Assembly (NCBI GenBank): GCA_945862065.1
Contig: CAMAWT010000001.1
Location: 186,001-250,000 of the forward strand
Direction: 5' to 3'
Source of the DNA: Flavobacterium psychrophilum
Lineage (GTDB): Bacteria > Bacteroidota > Bacteroidia > Flavobacteriales > Flavobacteriaceae
Length of the DNA: 64,000 nt
This document shows, one piece after another, positions 8,003 through 17,004 of this stretch. How positions within the stretch are numbered: position 1 is the stretch's first letter; each line of letters begins with the position of its first letter. The position numbers were made by a program, and so were the translations under genes. A model generated the notes under the pieces. It ran no database searches. It had not been told where the DNA came from and saw only the letters and a program-made list of their open reading frames with translations.

Positions 8003-9049
8003 ATGAGAAACAAAATGAGAGGAAGAAATCTTTTTAAGGAAGATTATGCAATTATAAAGAACGTAAGGAATTTTCCCAAGAGCAAATACAGAACTAAATC
8101 TGAAATTGTTAGAGATGAATCTTTAAAATTTTATACAATTATTTCTGCACCAAATAACTTTTCTTTTATAAAAAACCCAGAAGAAACAATTATATTTATA
8201 AATTCTCTTGAAAAATGTTATTTAAAAAAAGAAAGAGTTTATGTTGATATTGAGAAAATAGACTATCTTGATTATTCTGCTGTAACAGTATTAGTTTCTG
8301 TAATGTTTTCATTTAAAGCTAGAAATATAAAGTTTAATGGAAATTTGCCGAAAAATTTTGAGCTTGCAAAAATGCTTATTGATTCAGAATTTTTTAAATT
8401 TTTAGGGAAAGCACAAACTGAAAAAATGGAATACACAATTGGTAAGGAAAATCAAATTTTCACACGAGCTAATAAAGAAGTTAATTCAGAATTAGGATTA
8501 GTTGTAATGGAGGAAGCAACGATGACAATTTGGAATGAAAAAAGAACTTGTAAAGGACTACAAAGAACTTTATTGGAATTAATGCAAAATACAAACAATC
8601 ATGCATCCGTAAATCAAAAAGGAGAAAAACACTGGTGGTTATCTGTAAATCATGACAAAAAAAACAAAAAGGTTTCATTTATTTTTGTAGACTATGGAGT
8701 GGGTATTTTTGAAAGTTTAAAAAACAAACCAGAAGATAATAAATGGTATGGTTGGTTTGAAAAACTGAAAGATAAATTAACTGTAGGTGGAAATAATGAG
8801 ATATTAAAAATGTTGCTGGAAGGAGAAATGCATATGACAGTAACAGGTAAACATTTCAGAGGAAAAGGTCTTCCAGGAATTAAACAAGTTTTAAATAGAG
8901 AACAAATAAGCAACTTATCAATCATAAGTAACAATGTCAATGCAAATATGAAAAATAACAAATATTTAAAACTTAAAAATCAGTTTAGTGGTACATTTGT
9001 TGCTTGGGAATTAAATGAATCAAATGTAAATTCAAAATGGATACTATAA
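8003..9049 (+). CDS. GHKL (histidine-kinase-type) ATPase with STAS-like N-terminal domain
   Basis: 348-aa protein. Residues ~75-130 look like a STAS domain (RVYVDIEKIDYLDYSAVTVL). The C-terminal half is a GHKL ATPase: N box LLELMQNTNNHA (~190-201), G1 VDYGVGIF (~229-236), G2 FRGKGLPGIK (~284-293) and the final strand FSGTFVAWEL. There is no phospho-acceptor His domain, so it is not a classical sensor kinase; anti-sigma-type kinases (SpoIIAB/RsbW) that act on STAS proteins are the nearest concept. It overlaps the DUF4325 gene by 13 bp. An uncharacterised STAS-switch defence or stress system is inferred. Confidence 0.7.
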   Translation: MRNKMRGRNLFKEDYAIIKNVRNFPKSKYRTKSEIVRDESLKFYTIISAPNNFSFIKNPEETIIFINSLEKCYLKKERVYVDIEKIDYLDYSAVTVLVSVMFSFKARNIKFNGNLPKNFELAKMLIDSEFFKFLGKAQTEKMEYTIGKENQIFTRANKEVNSELGLVVMEEATMTIWNEKRTCKGLQRTLLELMQNTNNHASVNQKGEKHWWLSVNHDKKNKKVSFIFVDYGVGIFESLKNKPEDNKWYGWFEKLKDKLTVGGNNEILKMLLEGEMHMTVTGKHFRGKGLPGIKQVLNREQISNLSIISNNVNANMKNNKYLKLKNQFSGTFVAWELNESNVNSKWIL

Positions 9050-9369
9050 CAATTTTTGTAAAAGATTTTTCAATCGTTCCAGGTTCTAGAGAACTTGATG
9101 AAGGTAAAAGAGCACACTCGGGAGAAGAATTTAGAAATATTTTTTTAGAGCCTGAATTCAAAAAAATTCTAGACAACAATGGTAAATTAATAGTAAATTT
9201 AGATGGAACAATTGGTTATGGCACATCATGGTTAGAAGAAGTTTTTGGAGGATTAGCTAGAATTTATGGTAGTGAAATTGTTAAAAATAAACTTCAAATT
9301 ATTTCTGAAGAAGAACCCTATTTAATAGATGATATTAACGAATATATAAATGATGCTGAAGAACTCTAA
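9037..9369 (+). CDS. STAS-like protein (DUF4325)
   Basis: 110-aa protein with LIVNLDGTIGYGTSWLEEVFGGLAR (core GYGTSWLEEVFGGL at ~residues 60-73), typical of the STAS-like DUF4325 family, which often sits next to GHKL ATPases. By analogy with anti-anti-sigma factors it may be bound or modified by the ATPase encoded just upstream. Translation is coupled on both sides: 13-bp overlap with the ATPase gene and 20-bp overlap with the following membrane-protein gene. Confidence 0.75.
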   Translation: MDTITIFVKDFSIVPGSRELDEGKRAHSGEEFRNIFLEPEFKKILDNNGKLIVNLDGTIGYGTSWLEEVFGGLARIYGSEIVKNKLQIISEEEPYLIDDINEYINDAEEL

Positions 9370-9961
9370 AATTTCAATTTTAATTTTCACAAGTATTCTT
9401 ATTGGAATTTATATTTGTATAGTTATAAAAAAATATACGGTATTATACATTGTTCCAAGCATAAGTTTTGAAATCAATCCTTTTGAAATTTTTTCACTAA
9501 TCTTAAATATATTTTTAGCATATTACATTGCTAAAACATTAACAAAGGAGCATGATGCTAGAAAATCAGAAAAAGAATTATTGATAAATTATTTTTTAGA
9601 ATATAAAGTTGATTTTACAAATAAAGTAAGTGAACTTTCTGATCAGGAAAATTTTGACACAGTTATTTCAAATGCAAAATTTAAAATTTTGAGAAGTAAA
9701 ATATATTCTATAATCGGTTTAGCAAAGGAATCAAACTTAATTGAAGTTTCCGATCCAATATTGAATGAAATAACCGAAAACATTTCAGAGATATGGGAGC
9801 TTTTCACAGAAACACCAAAAATTGCTAGCAGTAAAAGTTCTTTAGCTGTCAAAGCAGATATTGAAAAAATAAGATTGGAAAAACTATCTAAGATTGAATT
9901 GTCAAATATAAAATTAGAAAAACTCATTTTTCAATTGGTATTAAAAATAAACAATAAATAA
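9350..9961 (+). CDS. Two-helix membrane protein of the STAS/GHKL operon
   Basis: 203-aa protein with two hydrophobic segments (about residues 7-25 and 42-62) and a ~140-residue cytoplasmic helical tail rich in Lys, Glu and Ser, probably coiled coil near the end. No family recognised. As the last gene of a tightly overlapping three-gene operon it is the natural candidate for the effector or membrane receptor of the switch formed by the two upstream proteins. A second ATG follows immediately (9353). Confidence 0.65.
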   Translation: MMLKNSKISILIFTSILIGIYICIVIKKYTVLYIVPSISFEINPFEIFSLILNIFLAYYIAKTLTKEHDARKSEKELLINYFLEYKVDFTNKVSELSDQENFDTVISNAKFKILRSKIYSIIGLAKESNLIEVSDPILNEITENISEIWELFTETPKIASSKSSLAVKADIEKIRLEKLSKIELSNIKLEKLIFQLVLKINNK

Positions 9962-10119
9962 AAATCTACTGCCTAGAAAAAACTATGCTTAAAAAAAATA
10001 AAAAAGATATTTTCTAATAAATTTATGTATTCCGATAGTTCAAATTTACAAAAGTGATGAGGAACTGACATTGTAATCCAAGTTCAATTAACTTTGTTAT
10101 CAAAAAGACTAATAAACCA

Positions 10120-10156
10120 TTTGCAAAAGACTACACATTCTGTAGTAAATCGCAAA
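10120..10156. promoter_or_regulatory. Palindromic operator candidate upstream of AbiE locus 1
   Basis: A 37-bp dyad: TTTGC (10120-10124), central CTACACATTCTGTAG (10131-10145), GCAAA (10152-10156). The same 37-bp layout with the same half-sites occurs at 46273-46309 before the second AbiE pair. AbiEi antitoxins of known systems repress their own promoter by binding inverted repeats, so this is the likely operator or part of it. The stretch 9962-10299 holds only this and the two CAGG repeats. Confidence 0.6.
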
Positions 10157-10191
10157 TGAGTTATAAAAATGATGTTTCGTAGTAAAATAAT

Positions 10192-10209
10192 CAGGTTTAT
10201 CCTGACAAT
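10192..10209. repeat. CAGGTTNATCCTGACAAT repeat, copy 1 (AbiE locus 1)
   Basis: CAGGTTTATCCTGACAAT with an internal inverted CAGG/CCTG. It sits in a longer ~40-bp repeat that also includes ACTATAAAG and ATAAAT downstream. Further copies lie at 10276-10293 and at 46052-46069. Confidence 0.6.
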
Positions 10210-10275
10210 GCTACTATAAAGAATAAATTTAAGACAAATGATACAACTTATAATTATATTTCGTATCATTGTAGT

Positions 10276-10293
10276 CAGGTTAATCCTGACAAT
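10276..10293. repeat. CAGGTTNATCCTGACAAT repeat, copy 2, directly before abiEi
   Basis: CAGGTTAATCCTGACAAT, ending six bases before the ATG of abiEi. The ATG itself lies within the wider repeat (ACTATGAAGCATAAATAC here, ACTATAAAGAATAAATTT in copy 1), so the first codons of the gene derive from repeat sequence. It could be an operator or translational control site. Confidence 0.6.
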
Positions 10294-10299
10294 AAGACT

Positions 10300-11121
10300 A
10301 TGAAGCATAAATACATCTCAACACAGTCAAACGAACTTTTATCATACTTCAATGATAAAGGGAAAGTGTGTTTTGATTCTAAAACAGCCTTAAAAGCCTT
10401 TCCTGATGCCAAAGAAAGCACCGTTAGAGAGTTATTAAGCGACATGACCAAAAGAGGCTTACTAATGCGAATTAAAGACGGTGTGTATTACATTATCCCT
10501 TACGAAGAAAATGCAGAAACCTTTATGCCCGATTGGCATATATTGGTAAAGTATTTAGTAAAAGATGCCAAGCATTACATAGGGTATTATTCTGCATTAC
10601 AAATCCATAATCTAATAACACAACCATCACTAAAAGAACAAATTGTGGTGGCAAAACAAATCAGACCTTCTGAAATAAAAATCAAAGACATCACTTTTCA
10701 ATTTATCTATCATAACGAAAGTCACTTTTTTGGAGAAAAGAAAACATGGATTGATAATTTCAACAAAGTAAATTGTTCTGATATAGAAAAGACAATTGTA
10801 GACTGCCTTTTCAAACCGGATTACGCAGGAGGAATTGTAGAGGTAGCAAGAGCAATTTATAGTACAAAAGAGAAATTAGATTATAAGAAGCTTTTAGAAT
10901 ACACCATAAAATTCGATTCTCAGGCAGTGGTAAAAAGACTAGGGTATATTTTAGAACTCTTTGAAATAGAAACAGAAATAATCCAAGAACTACAAAAACT
11001 AAAAACCGCTTCTTATGTAGTTTTAGATACCGAATTACCTAAGACTGGAAAAAGAAATAGCCGTTGGAGTATTCAACAAAATTTAGATATAGAAACCATT
11101 AAATCAGCCATGTTCACATGA
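10300..11121 (+). CDS. abiEi: AbiEi-type antitoxin / transcriptional repressor, locus 1
   Basis: 273-aa protein with an N-terminal winged-helix region (residues ~12-65, including VRELLSDMTKRGLLMRIKDGVYY) and the AbiEi C-terminal region (HYIGYYSALQIHNL, DIEKTIVDCLF). AbiEi neutralises the AbiEii toxin and represses the operon by binding inverted repeats upstream. The gene overlaps abiEii by 4 bp. Only weak similarity to the second AbiEi in the window (46322-47131) is visible, although both promoters share repeat elements. Confidence 0.88.
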   Translation: MKHKYISTQSNELLSYFNDKGKVCFDSKTALKAFPDAKESTVRELLSDMTKRGLLMRIKDGVYYIIPYEENAETFMPDWHILVKYLVKDAKHYIGYYSALQIHNLITQPSLKEQIVVAKQIRPSEIKIKDITFQFIYHNESHFFGEKKTWIDNFNKVNCSDIEKTIVDCLFKPDYAGGIVEVARAIYSTKEKLDYKKLLEYTIKFDSQAVVKRLGYILELFEIETEIIQELQKLKTASYVVLDTELPKTGKRNSRWSIQQNLDIETIKSAMFT

Positions 11122-11921
11122 TCAAACCGGGCGAAATACAAAAGAAAGCAAACCAAGTTGGAGTTCGCGACCAACAAATCGAGAAAGACTATATTTTATC
11201 CTGGATACTTTGGGGTGTAGCAAATCACGAACAACTTTCAAAAATATTGGTATTCAAAGGAGGAACCGTATTAAAAAAAGTCTATTTTGAAGACTATCGT
11301 TTCTCAGAAGATTTAGATTTTACATTGTTGAATAATGAAATAACAAACGAGCAAATTTTTGATTGGTTTAAAGAGTCTTTCGAAGAAATAAAAGAAGAAT
11401 CCAATATTCCATTAGAAATAATTGATGATAACGAGCACGAAGATGGAGGCATCAATTTTTATATAGGTTATGTAGGTCCATTGGGTGGTTTCGGTAACAA
11501 CAAAAAAGTAAAAGTAGACATCTCCAGAAGTGAAAAATTAGAGTTTGAACCAGTAGTAAAAAATGCTTTTGTAGATTATTCAGATTTAGAGGATTACAAA
11601 CTAGTATGCTATCCTTTAGAAGAACTATTAGTCGAAAAATTACGCTGCACTATGCAACGCACACAACCGAGAGACTATTATGATATCTGGTATTTAGTAG
11701 AAGTAGAAAAAATGGAGGTTGAATATTACACCAATGAGTTCAGGAACAAATGCACAAGTAAAGAATTAAAACCAGAAGATTTTCATGACAAACTAGAACA
11801 AAAATTACCACAATACAAAGCACGTTGGAAAAACTCTATGAACGACCAAATCAAAGATTTACCTGATTTTGAGCAAGTGGAAAGAGAAGTAAGTAGAAAG
11901 ATTAAGAATTTCATGAATTAA
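11118..11921 (+). CDS. abiEii: AbiEii-type nucleotidyltransferase toxin, locus 1
   Basis: 267-aa toxin of the type IV AbiE family with the nucleotidyltransferase signature: FKGGTVLKK (~residues 50-58), RFSEDLDFTL with the two catalytic acids (~67-76) and VKVDIS with the third (~134). PLEELLVEKLRC and QPRDYYDIW further down are typical of the family. Such toxins modify tRNA acceptor ends and stop growth, giving abortive infection. It overlaps its antitoxin gene by 4 bp (ATGA). Confidence 0.9.
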   Translation: MIKPGEIQKKANQVGVRDQQIEKDYILSWILWGVANHEQLSKILVFKGGTVLKKVYFEDYRFSEDLDFTLLNNEITNEQIFDWFKESFEEIKEESNIPLEIIDDNEHEDGGINFYIGYVGPLGGFGNNKKVKVDISRSEKLEFEPVVKNAFVDYSDLEDYKLVCYPLEELLVEKLRCTMQRTQPRDYYDIWYLVEVEKMEVEYYTNEFRNKCTSKELKPEDFHDKLEQKLPQYKARWKNSMNDQIKDLPDFEQVEREVSRKIKNFMN

Positions 11922-11949
11922 AAGAATAGTAATTAAATATGTGTTTATA

Positions 11950-13128
11950 ATGACTGTAAAGATTGAAATAAAAAGAAATTCTACAATTGAAGTAATTGAT
12001 TCATTATATGATAAAATCAATGAATTAGATGAGTATGAAATAATCTTACCAAAGAAAATTGATAATTCATTTTTTACATTAAATGTTAACTTAATTCAAT
12101 TCATATCTACAGTTTTTAAAACTGGTAAGCTTAGAAATATTATAGTAAAAATTAATTCTAATAATAAAAATGAAATTGAAGACATCTATGATGAAGAATT
12201 CTTTTTTCCAATAATTTCTTTATTATGGAATGAAGTTTCTATTGTTGACAATAATGGAAACAATATGAGACCTGTACTCCGAGAATACCAAAACTCTTTT
12301 TTTGGTAAAATGAAAGCTTCAAAATCAATGAAAGGAGAAAAATTTCTTCTTGTAAATTTAGATCATTTCAGTGAAGAAAAAGGTATTTTGAAACTTTTTG
12401 AAAATAATGGAAAGTTTAATTCAAATGAGTATTCTTTTAAAAAATCCATAGAAGATATTATAAAAAATGATGTCTTAAAATATAGTTCTAATAATCAATT
12501 TCAATTTGAAAAGATAAAAGATGATATCAGCTCAATTATTTATGAGTTAATGAAAAATACTTTTGAATGGGCAAAACATGATAAAACTGGAAGATTAATA
12601 GTCCCAAACATAAGAGGTGTATATTTTAAGTTTCATAAATATGGTATAGACAATATTCTAAATGATTATAAGAATATATTACCAATATTTGAATATTTTT
12701 CTGAAGCTAATTTAGATATTAATACAAAAAGAGAAGTCTATTTTATCGAAATATCAGTTTTTGATACAGGAATAGGTTTTATTGAAAGATATAATGGTAA
12801 TGGAGACGAAGTTGAAATAATAAAAAAATGTTTAATTAAAAATCAAACTTCGTCAATCTCAAATATAAAACACAAAAAAGGATTAGGTTTAGATAGGATA
12901 TTAAACATACTTGATAATAAAGGTCTGTTTAAAATTAATACTGATAGATATTCATTATATAGAAATTTAAAAATTGATAGATATATCAATGAAGTTAATT
13001 TGAATGACTTAAGTAATGTAATATTAAGAGACTGGACAAATCAATCAAATTTTAAAATTAAACCTCTTAAAAACAAATTTTCTGGAACTACCATTAGTAT
13101 TTTATATCCATTTTCTCAATCTAATTAA
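11950..13128 (+). CDS. GHKL-type ATPase paired with a phosphoribosyltransferase-like protein
   Basis: About 392 aa. C-terminal GHKL ATPase: N box IIYELMKNTFEWAKHD (~residues 194-209), G1 VFDTGIGFIERY (~270-281), G2 KKGLGLDRIL (~308-317) and FSGTTISIL near the end. The N-terminal ~150 residues have a strand-rich region (EYEIILPKKI) that could be STAS-like. No His-kinase dimerisation domain and no membrane segment. ATG 11950 is chosen over the in-frame GTG 11941. The next gene starts 2 bp after the stop. AT content is even higher than in the neighbouring AbiE genes, suggesting a separate origin. Confidence 0.7.
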   Translation: MTVKIEIKRNSTIEVIDSLYDKINELDEYEIILPKKIDNSFFTLNVNLIQFISTVFKTGKLRNIIVKINSNNKNEIEDIYDEEFFFPIISLLWNEVSIVDNNGNNMRPVLREYQNSFFGKMKASKSMKGEKFLLVNLDHFSEEKGILKLFENNGKFNSNEYSFKKSIEDIIKNDVLKYSSNNQFQFEKIKDDISSIIYELMKNTFEWAKHDKTGRLIVPNIRGVYFKFHKYGIDNILNDYKNILPIFEYFSEANLDINTKREVYFIEISVFDTGIGFIERYNGNGDEVEIIKKCLIKNQTSSISNIKHKKGLGLDRILNILDNKGLFKINTDRYSLYRNLKIDRYINEVNLNDLSNVILRDWTNQSNFKIKPLKNKFSGTTISILYPFSQSN

Positions 13129-13130
13129 TA

Positions 13131-15446
13131 ATGAAAAGTTACTACATCTATAAAGCAGAATTAATAAAAGAAGATTCAAAATTAATTGATGAAAACCTAA
13201 AAACTGTTACTGTAATATATAATCCTAGTAAAGATTTTAACTTTGATATATTAGGCAAGGAATTAAATGAATTCCATGAAAATGTTTCACAAACAGATGG
13301 TATTCTTTTTTTATTCGGAGAAGATATTACAAATGCGATTGAAACAATTAAATCTAATTATAATAAAATTTTTAAAAATATTCCTGTTGTTGAAGAAGAA
13401 AGTTTAAAACAAAAAACTGTTTTTGTAAATTATAGTGCAGACAAAAATTATAAAATTCTTGAAAATGGAAATACATCAAATGATTGTATTGATTATGATG
13501 ATTTGAATCAAATAATTCATCAAGGTTTACAAAATGTTTTTATTTCTAGAGGTGGTTTAGTTGAAGCAAACGGAGGTAAACATCATTATGTGTTTCCATC
13601 TGGAAAACATTCTTCAAAATTTTTAAGAGTTGCAAATGTTTTATTGTATAAATCAGAAATATATTTTATTGCTTCTTCATTATTATTTAGAATTAAAGAC
13701 ATTGATTTTGAAAATATTTATTGTGATACTTCTTCAATAAATTCAATAGCTATTGCGATTACTGATTTATACAATAGATTTAATATTTATAAAAACATTA
13801 ATATTTGTAGTTTTAAATCTTATGATGGTCTATATGATAAAAATACTGAATTTGAACCTAATTCGATATTTTTAATATCAGCATCAACTTCAGGAGGGAT
13901 AATCAATTATTTTAAAAAAAATCATGAAGAGATAAATAATAATCAAATATTTATATTGTTTTTTTTACACTTAAAGTCTGACAATCCAATGATTTTGGAT
14001 CATGTTATATGTGATTTAACTTTTGACAATGTTAATAATAAGTTTGGAATTGAAAAGTATGATGTTGAGATTGACTCTAATTGTAAGTTTTGTAGAAATG
14101 GTTCATATCCTGTAAATATTTCAGGAGATATTTTTCTTCTTGAAGAGCCCAAAGTAAATGGACTTTTGATTAAAACAAATTATATTACAAGTAATTTGAA
14201 ATCATTTGTAAACGATTTTAAAATAAATAATTCTAAACCAATTTTAAAAGTAAATTATAAAGAATCAAGCGATTCTTCAACAAAGAAATATGATATTTTT
14301 ATTGACTATGAAAATATTATAAATGACTTGAGTAGATTTCCAAAGCATAATGAAAAAATAAATGCTTATATAAATCAATTTGTCCCTAATAACCTTAAAT
14401 ACATCATTCATTTAAATGATAAAGGTTCTTTTGATTTAGCAACTTATATTAAAGATAAAGTTTCCCTAAATCTAAAAAATTCAGAATCAATAAAAATCTA
14501 TAATCAAAACGATTTGTTGAATGAAATATCGAATGAATCTGATGGAGCAGTTTTAATTGTTGGATCATGTATTAGTAATGGTAAAAATTTATTATATCTA
14601 AGTAGGTTTTTAAGAAATTTTGAAAATTTAAGAATTATATATTTTGTAGGGATTAATAGAATTTCAAATGAAAATAATTATAAAGAACTAAAAAGCAATT
14701 TAAAATATGGTAAGTATGGGTCTGAAAATAGTACTTATGTTGAAATTGAAAAAATAAATTGTGATAATATTTCAACAAAAAATTCTTGGCAAAAAGAATG
14801 GAGTTTTAATAGCGATATTATTAATAATTCAGACTTGCATGAGGTAAAGTCTTTTTTTAAAGAAAGAAATGAGATTTTAAATCAATTTAACGATAAAGGG
14901 CAAAGAGGTGGAGCAGATAATATTTTCTTACCAGTCCTTAAAAAGCAAAATAAAAATGAAGAACTAAAAATAAGGAAAAATTCTGCTTTTTTTAATGGTA
15001 ATGGTTACTTTCAAAAAGTATCTCAATCTGATGTTTATTTTACAATTTCTAACGTGTTGAACAATATGAGAAATTGTGATAAAGATAGTCTAACTCAATC
15101 TACATTTGTAAGAAACCTAATATCTCCTTCGAATTTTAATAGATTTAACGATGGTATTATTCAGGCAAGTTTATTAAGAACTGCGAGAAAAGTAGAATTA
15201 AATTATAATTTAGATGAAGCTCTTTCTAAAGAAATGATGGATATTTTAACAACAATAATTAAATATGATAATCAAGAACAAGGTGAAGCTGTATTAGAGT
15301 TTTTATTTGCTCTTGCAACTATGAATTTACAATTAAGAAAAGAACATTATGAGCCAATATTTTCATTATTAGATAAAAAAAATAATTCAATTTATAATGT
15401 ATACAAAGAATCTACTATAGAGATGTTAAAAGAAAAAGAGGTGTAA
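13131..15446 (+). CDS. Large protein with two phosphoribosyltransferase-like regions
   Basis: 771 aa. Two regions resemble type I phosphoribosyltransferases: ISRGGLVEANGGKHHYVF followed by PSGKHSSKFLRVANVL (~residues 137-170), reminiscent of orotate PRTases, and DGAVLIVGSCISNGKNLL (~470-487), which matches the strand and loop of a PRPP-binding motif. The last ~200 residues are helical. With the GHKL ATPase upstream it forms a two-gene operon. A plausible role is altering nucleotide or PRPP pools on infection. No standard PRTase acidic pair is obvious in the second motif, so activity is uncertain. Confidence 0.55.
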   Translation: MKSYYIYKAELIKEDSKLIDENLKTVTVIYNPSKDFNFDILGKELNEFHENVSQTDGILFLFGEDITNAIETIKSNYNKIFKNIPVVEEESLKQKTVFVNYSADKNYKILENGNTSNDCIDYDDLNQIIHQGLQNVFISRGGLVEANGGKHHYVFPSGKHSSKFLRVANVLLYKSEIYFIASSLLFRIKDIDFENIYCDTSSINSIAIAITDLYNRFNIYKNINICSFKSYDGLYDKNTEFEPNSIFLISASTSGGIINYFKKNHEEINNNQIFILFFLHLKSDNPMILDHVICDLTFDNVNNKFGIEKYDVEIDSNCKFCRNGSYPVNISGDIFLLEEPKVNGLLIKTNYITSNLKSFVNDFKINNSKPILKVNYKESSDSSTKKYDIFIDYENIINDLSRFPKHNEKINAYINQFVPNNLKYIIHLNDKGSFDLATYIKDKVSLNLKNSESIKIYNQNDLLNEISNESDGAVLIVGSCISNGKNLLYLSRFLRNFENLRIIYFVGINRISNENNYKELKSNLKYGKYGSENSTYVEIEKINCDNISTKNSWQKEWSFNSDIINNSDLHEVKSFFKERNEILNQFNDKGQRGGADNIFLPVLKKQNKNEELKIRKNSAFFNGNGYFQKVSQSDVYFTISNVLNNMRNCDKDSLTQSTFVRNLISPSNFNRFNDGIIQASLLRTARKVELNYNLDEALSKEMMDILTTIIKYDNQEQGEAVLEFLFALATMNLQLRKEHYEPIFSLLDKKNNSIYNVYKESTIEMLKEKEV

Positions 15447-15468
15447 ATAACTTTAACGATTACTTAAA

Positions 15469-15494
15469 AATACAAGCCAAATATGGCTTGTATT
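15469..15494. terminator. Bidirectional terminator between convergent genes
   Basis: An 11-bp perfect stem, AATACAAGCCA with TGGCTTGTATT, and a 4-base loop, placed between the stop of the 771-aa gene (+) and the stop of the DUF6527 gene (-). A-rich on the left and T-rich on the right, so it can serve both directions. Confidence 0.8.
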
Positions 15495-15497
15495 TTA

Positions 15498-15848
15498 TTA
15501 CTTCTTCTTCCTTTTAAAAAAGAATTTCTTCTTTTTCTTTTTATCTTCCTTGACACCTTCTTTTATTTCATCTTCAGTCCATAACCGAGCAAATTCAACT
15601 TGATTTTTTCTAATAAAATAATGTGATTTACAGGCAAAACTCCAATTGCCAATAGAAGGCGATAAACTAATAGTTTCTCCATCAAACGTCATTTTCCAAT
15701 CAGTTGGTGAAAATGGTGTAACAACCTCATTGTTACAGCCACACACACATTTATGTATGGCCGTACAATAAGTAAGCGAAATATATAATATTCCATCTTC
15801 CAATACTTCTGGGATAAACTCTACAAACTTATGCTGTAACTTCATCAC
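15498..15848 (-). CDS. DUF6527-type zinc-binding protein of the multi-ubiquitin operon
   Basis: 116-aa protein with [18 protein letters not shown] (Cys cluster at ~residues 34-38), [19 protein letters not shown] (~58-76) and a very basic tail. Cys and His placement suggests a bound metal. DUF6527 proteins are standard partners of multi-ubiquitin and ThiF genes in bacterial ubiquitin-like operons; a processing or ligase-like role has been suggested but not proven as far as I know. It is the third gene of the minus-strand operon and overlaps the ThiF gene by 20 bp. Confidence 0.75.
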   Translation of the reverse strand: MMKLQHKFVEFIPEVLEDGILYISLTYCTAIHKCVCGCNNEVVTPFSPTDWKMTFDGETISLSPSIGNWSFACKSHYFIRKNQVEFARLWTEDEIKEGVKEDKKKKKKFFFKRKKK

Positions 15849-17004
15849 TCGTCAATTGATTAACATTAATAGAATAAGTACTGTGATGCTCTTCTCGCAA
15901 ATCTTGATAGAAACCACACATTTTTTTCCATTTAATTACTGCTAAAACAGCATTCAAACAATTTAACTCCGCAATTTGAATATTAGTGTTATAATCGTTA
16001 TTACCTTCATCAACAAAAGGAATTCTATCAACTAAATGATTATTCTTTTCATGAGTTCCAGTTGTCACTCTAACTGTTCCAATTAGAGTATCATCAACCG
16101 CATTTACTCCAAGTCCAACATCAATAAATGGAATATTGCTTTTTAACAAAAATTGAATAATCAACTTTCTTGAAACATCATTATCAATACATATAAACAC
16201 AAAAGACATCGTTGATAGTTCTTTCATATTATCTTTTGAAACATAATTATGATGTGCAGTAATCTTTTGATGAATTTTTGAATACTGATTAAAGTAATAG
16301 TCAACCTTTGACGGTACTGTATCTAAATCTTCCTTTCCTGCAGCTCCAGGAGAACGAAATGCATTATGTTGCGAAAACACATCACCATCATAAATATGAA
16401 TTTCACTCACAGGAGTTTTTGAAAGTAAATCCAGAATGTAAGCACCGGTGCCACCTAATCCAATTATGGCAATTTTTTGACCTTTAACTTTTTCATTAAT
16501 TAGATTAATTTTCGCTCTACCGGAATTAGTATCAATATATTGAAAAACATCTGTATCAATTTCGTTTTCTCTAATCCTAAAAGTTTTTTCAGTAACTAAC
16601 GGATCAATACTTTTTGCAGGTGAACTAATAATTGTTCCATAAGTAGATACTTTTTCATAATAATCTGCATAACCATTTTGTGGTTTGTTGGAAAAAGAAA
16701 AATTAATCACAATCCCATGACCAAGATTTTGTTGATTGGAATGTTGAATAGCAGTGATAATACTACCATGGGCATTGCAAGGATATTCACCTATAAAATT
16801 GATTACATGTGTACTTGGTTTAATAGTCCTTTGACTATTAGCCAACGACAATTCACTAACCAAAATACCATATTTAACTTCTCTGAGATGAGTTACATAA
16901 GGTATATGGTGGATAAGTAAATATCCACCTTTAACCTCAAGTTCATAACCTTCATCTTGCAACCTTTTAAGGTCGGGACTATGATTTATTAGTTGCTGTA
17001 ACAT
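15829..17004 (-). CDS. ThiF/E1-like adenylyltransferase with DUF6791 N-terminal domain
   Basis: 391 aa. The second half is an E1/ThiF Rossmann domain: [17 protein letters not shown] (~residues 176-192) binds [23 protein letters not shown] (~198-217) is the E1 signature, and VFICIDND (~264-271) follows. The first ~150 residues match the DUF6791 domain ([25 protein letters not shown]), thought to be E2-like. Zinc-binding CxxC pairs of canonical E1 are absent. It should activate the ubiquitin-like protein encoded just upstream, whose gene overlaps by 26 bp. No separate E2 or JAB protease gene is present. Confidence 0.85.
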   Translation of the reverse strand: MLQQLINHSPDLKRLQDEGYELEVKGGYLLIHHIPYVTHLREVKYGILVSELSLANSQRTIKPSTHVINFIGEYPCNAHGSIITAIQHSNQQNLGHGIVINFSFSNKPQNGYADYYEKVSTYGTIISSPAKSIDPLVTEKTFRIRENEIDTDVFQYIDTNSGRAKINLINEKVKGQKIAIIGLGGTGAYILDLLSKTPVSEIHIYDGDVFSQHNAFRSPGAAGKEDLDTVPSKVDYYFNQYSKIHQKITAHHNYVSKDNMKELSTMSFVFICIDNDVSRKLIIQFLLKSNIPFIDVGLGVNAVDDTLIGTVRVTTGTHEKNNHLVDRIPFVDEGNNDYNTNIQIAELNCLNAVLAVIKWKKMCGFYQDLREEHHSTYSINVNQLTSDEVTA

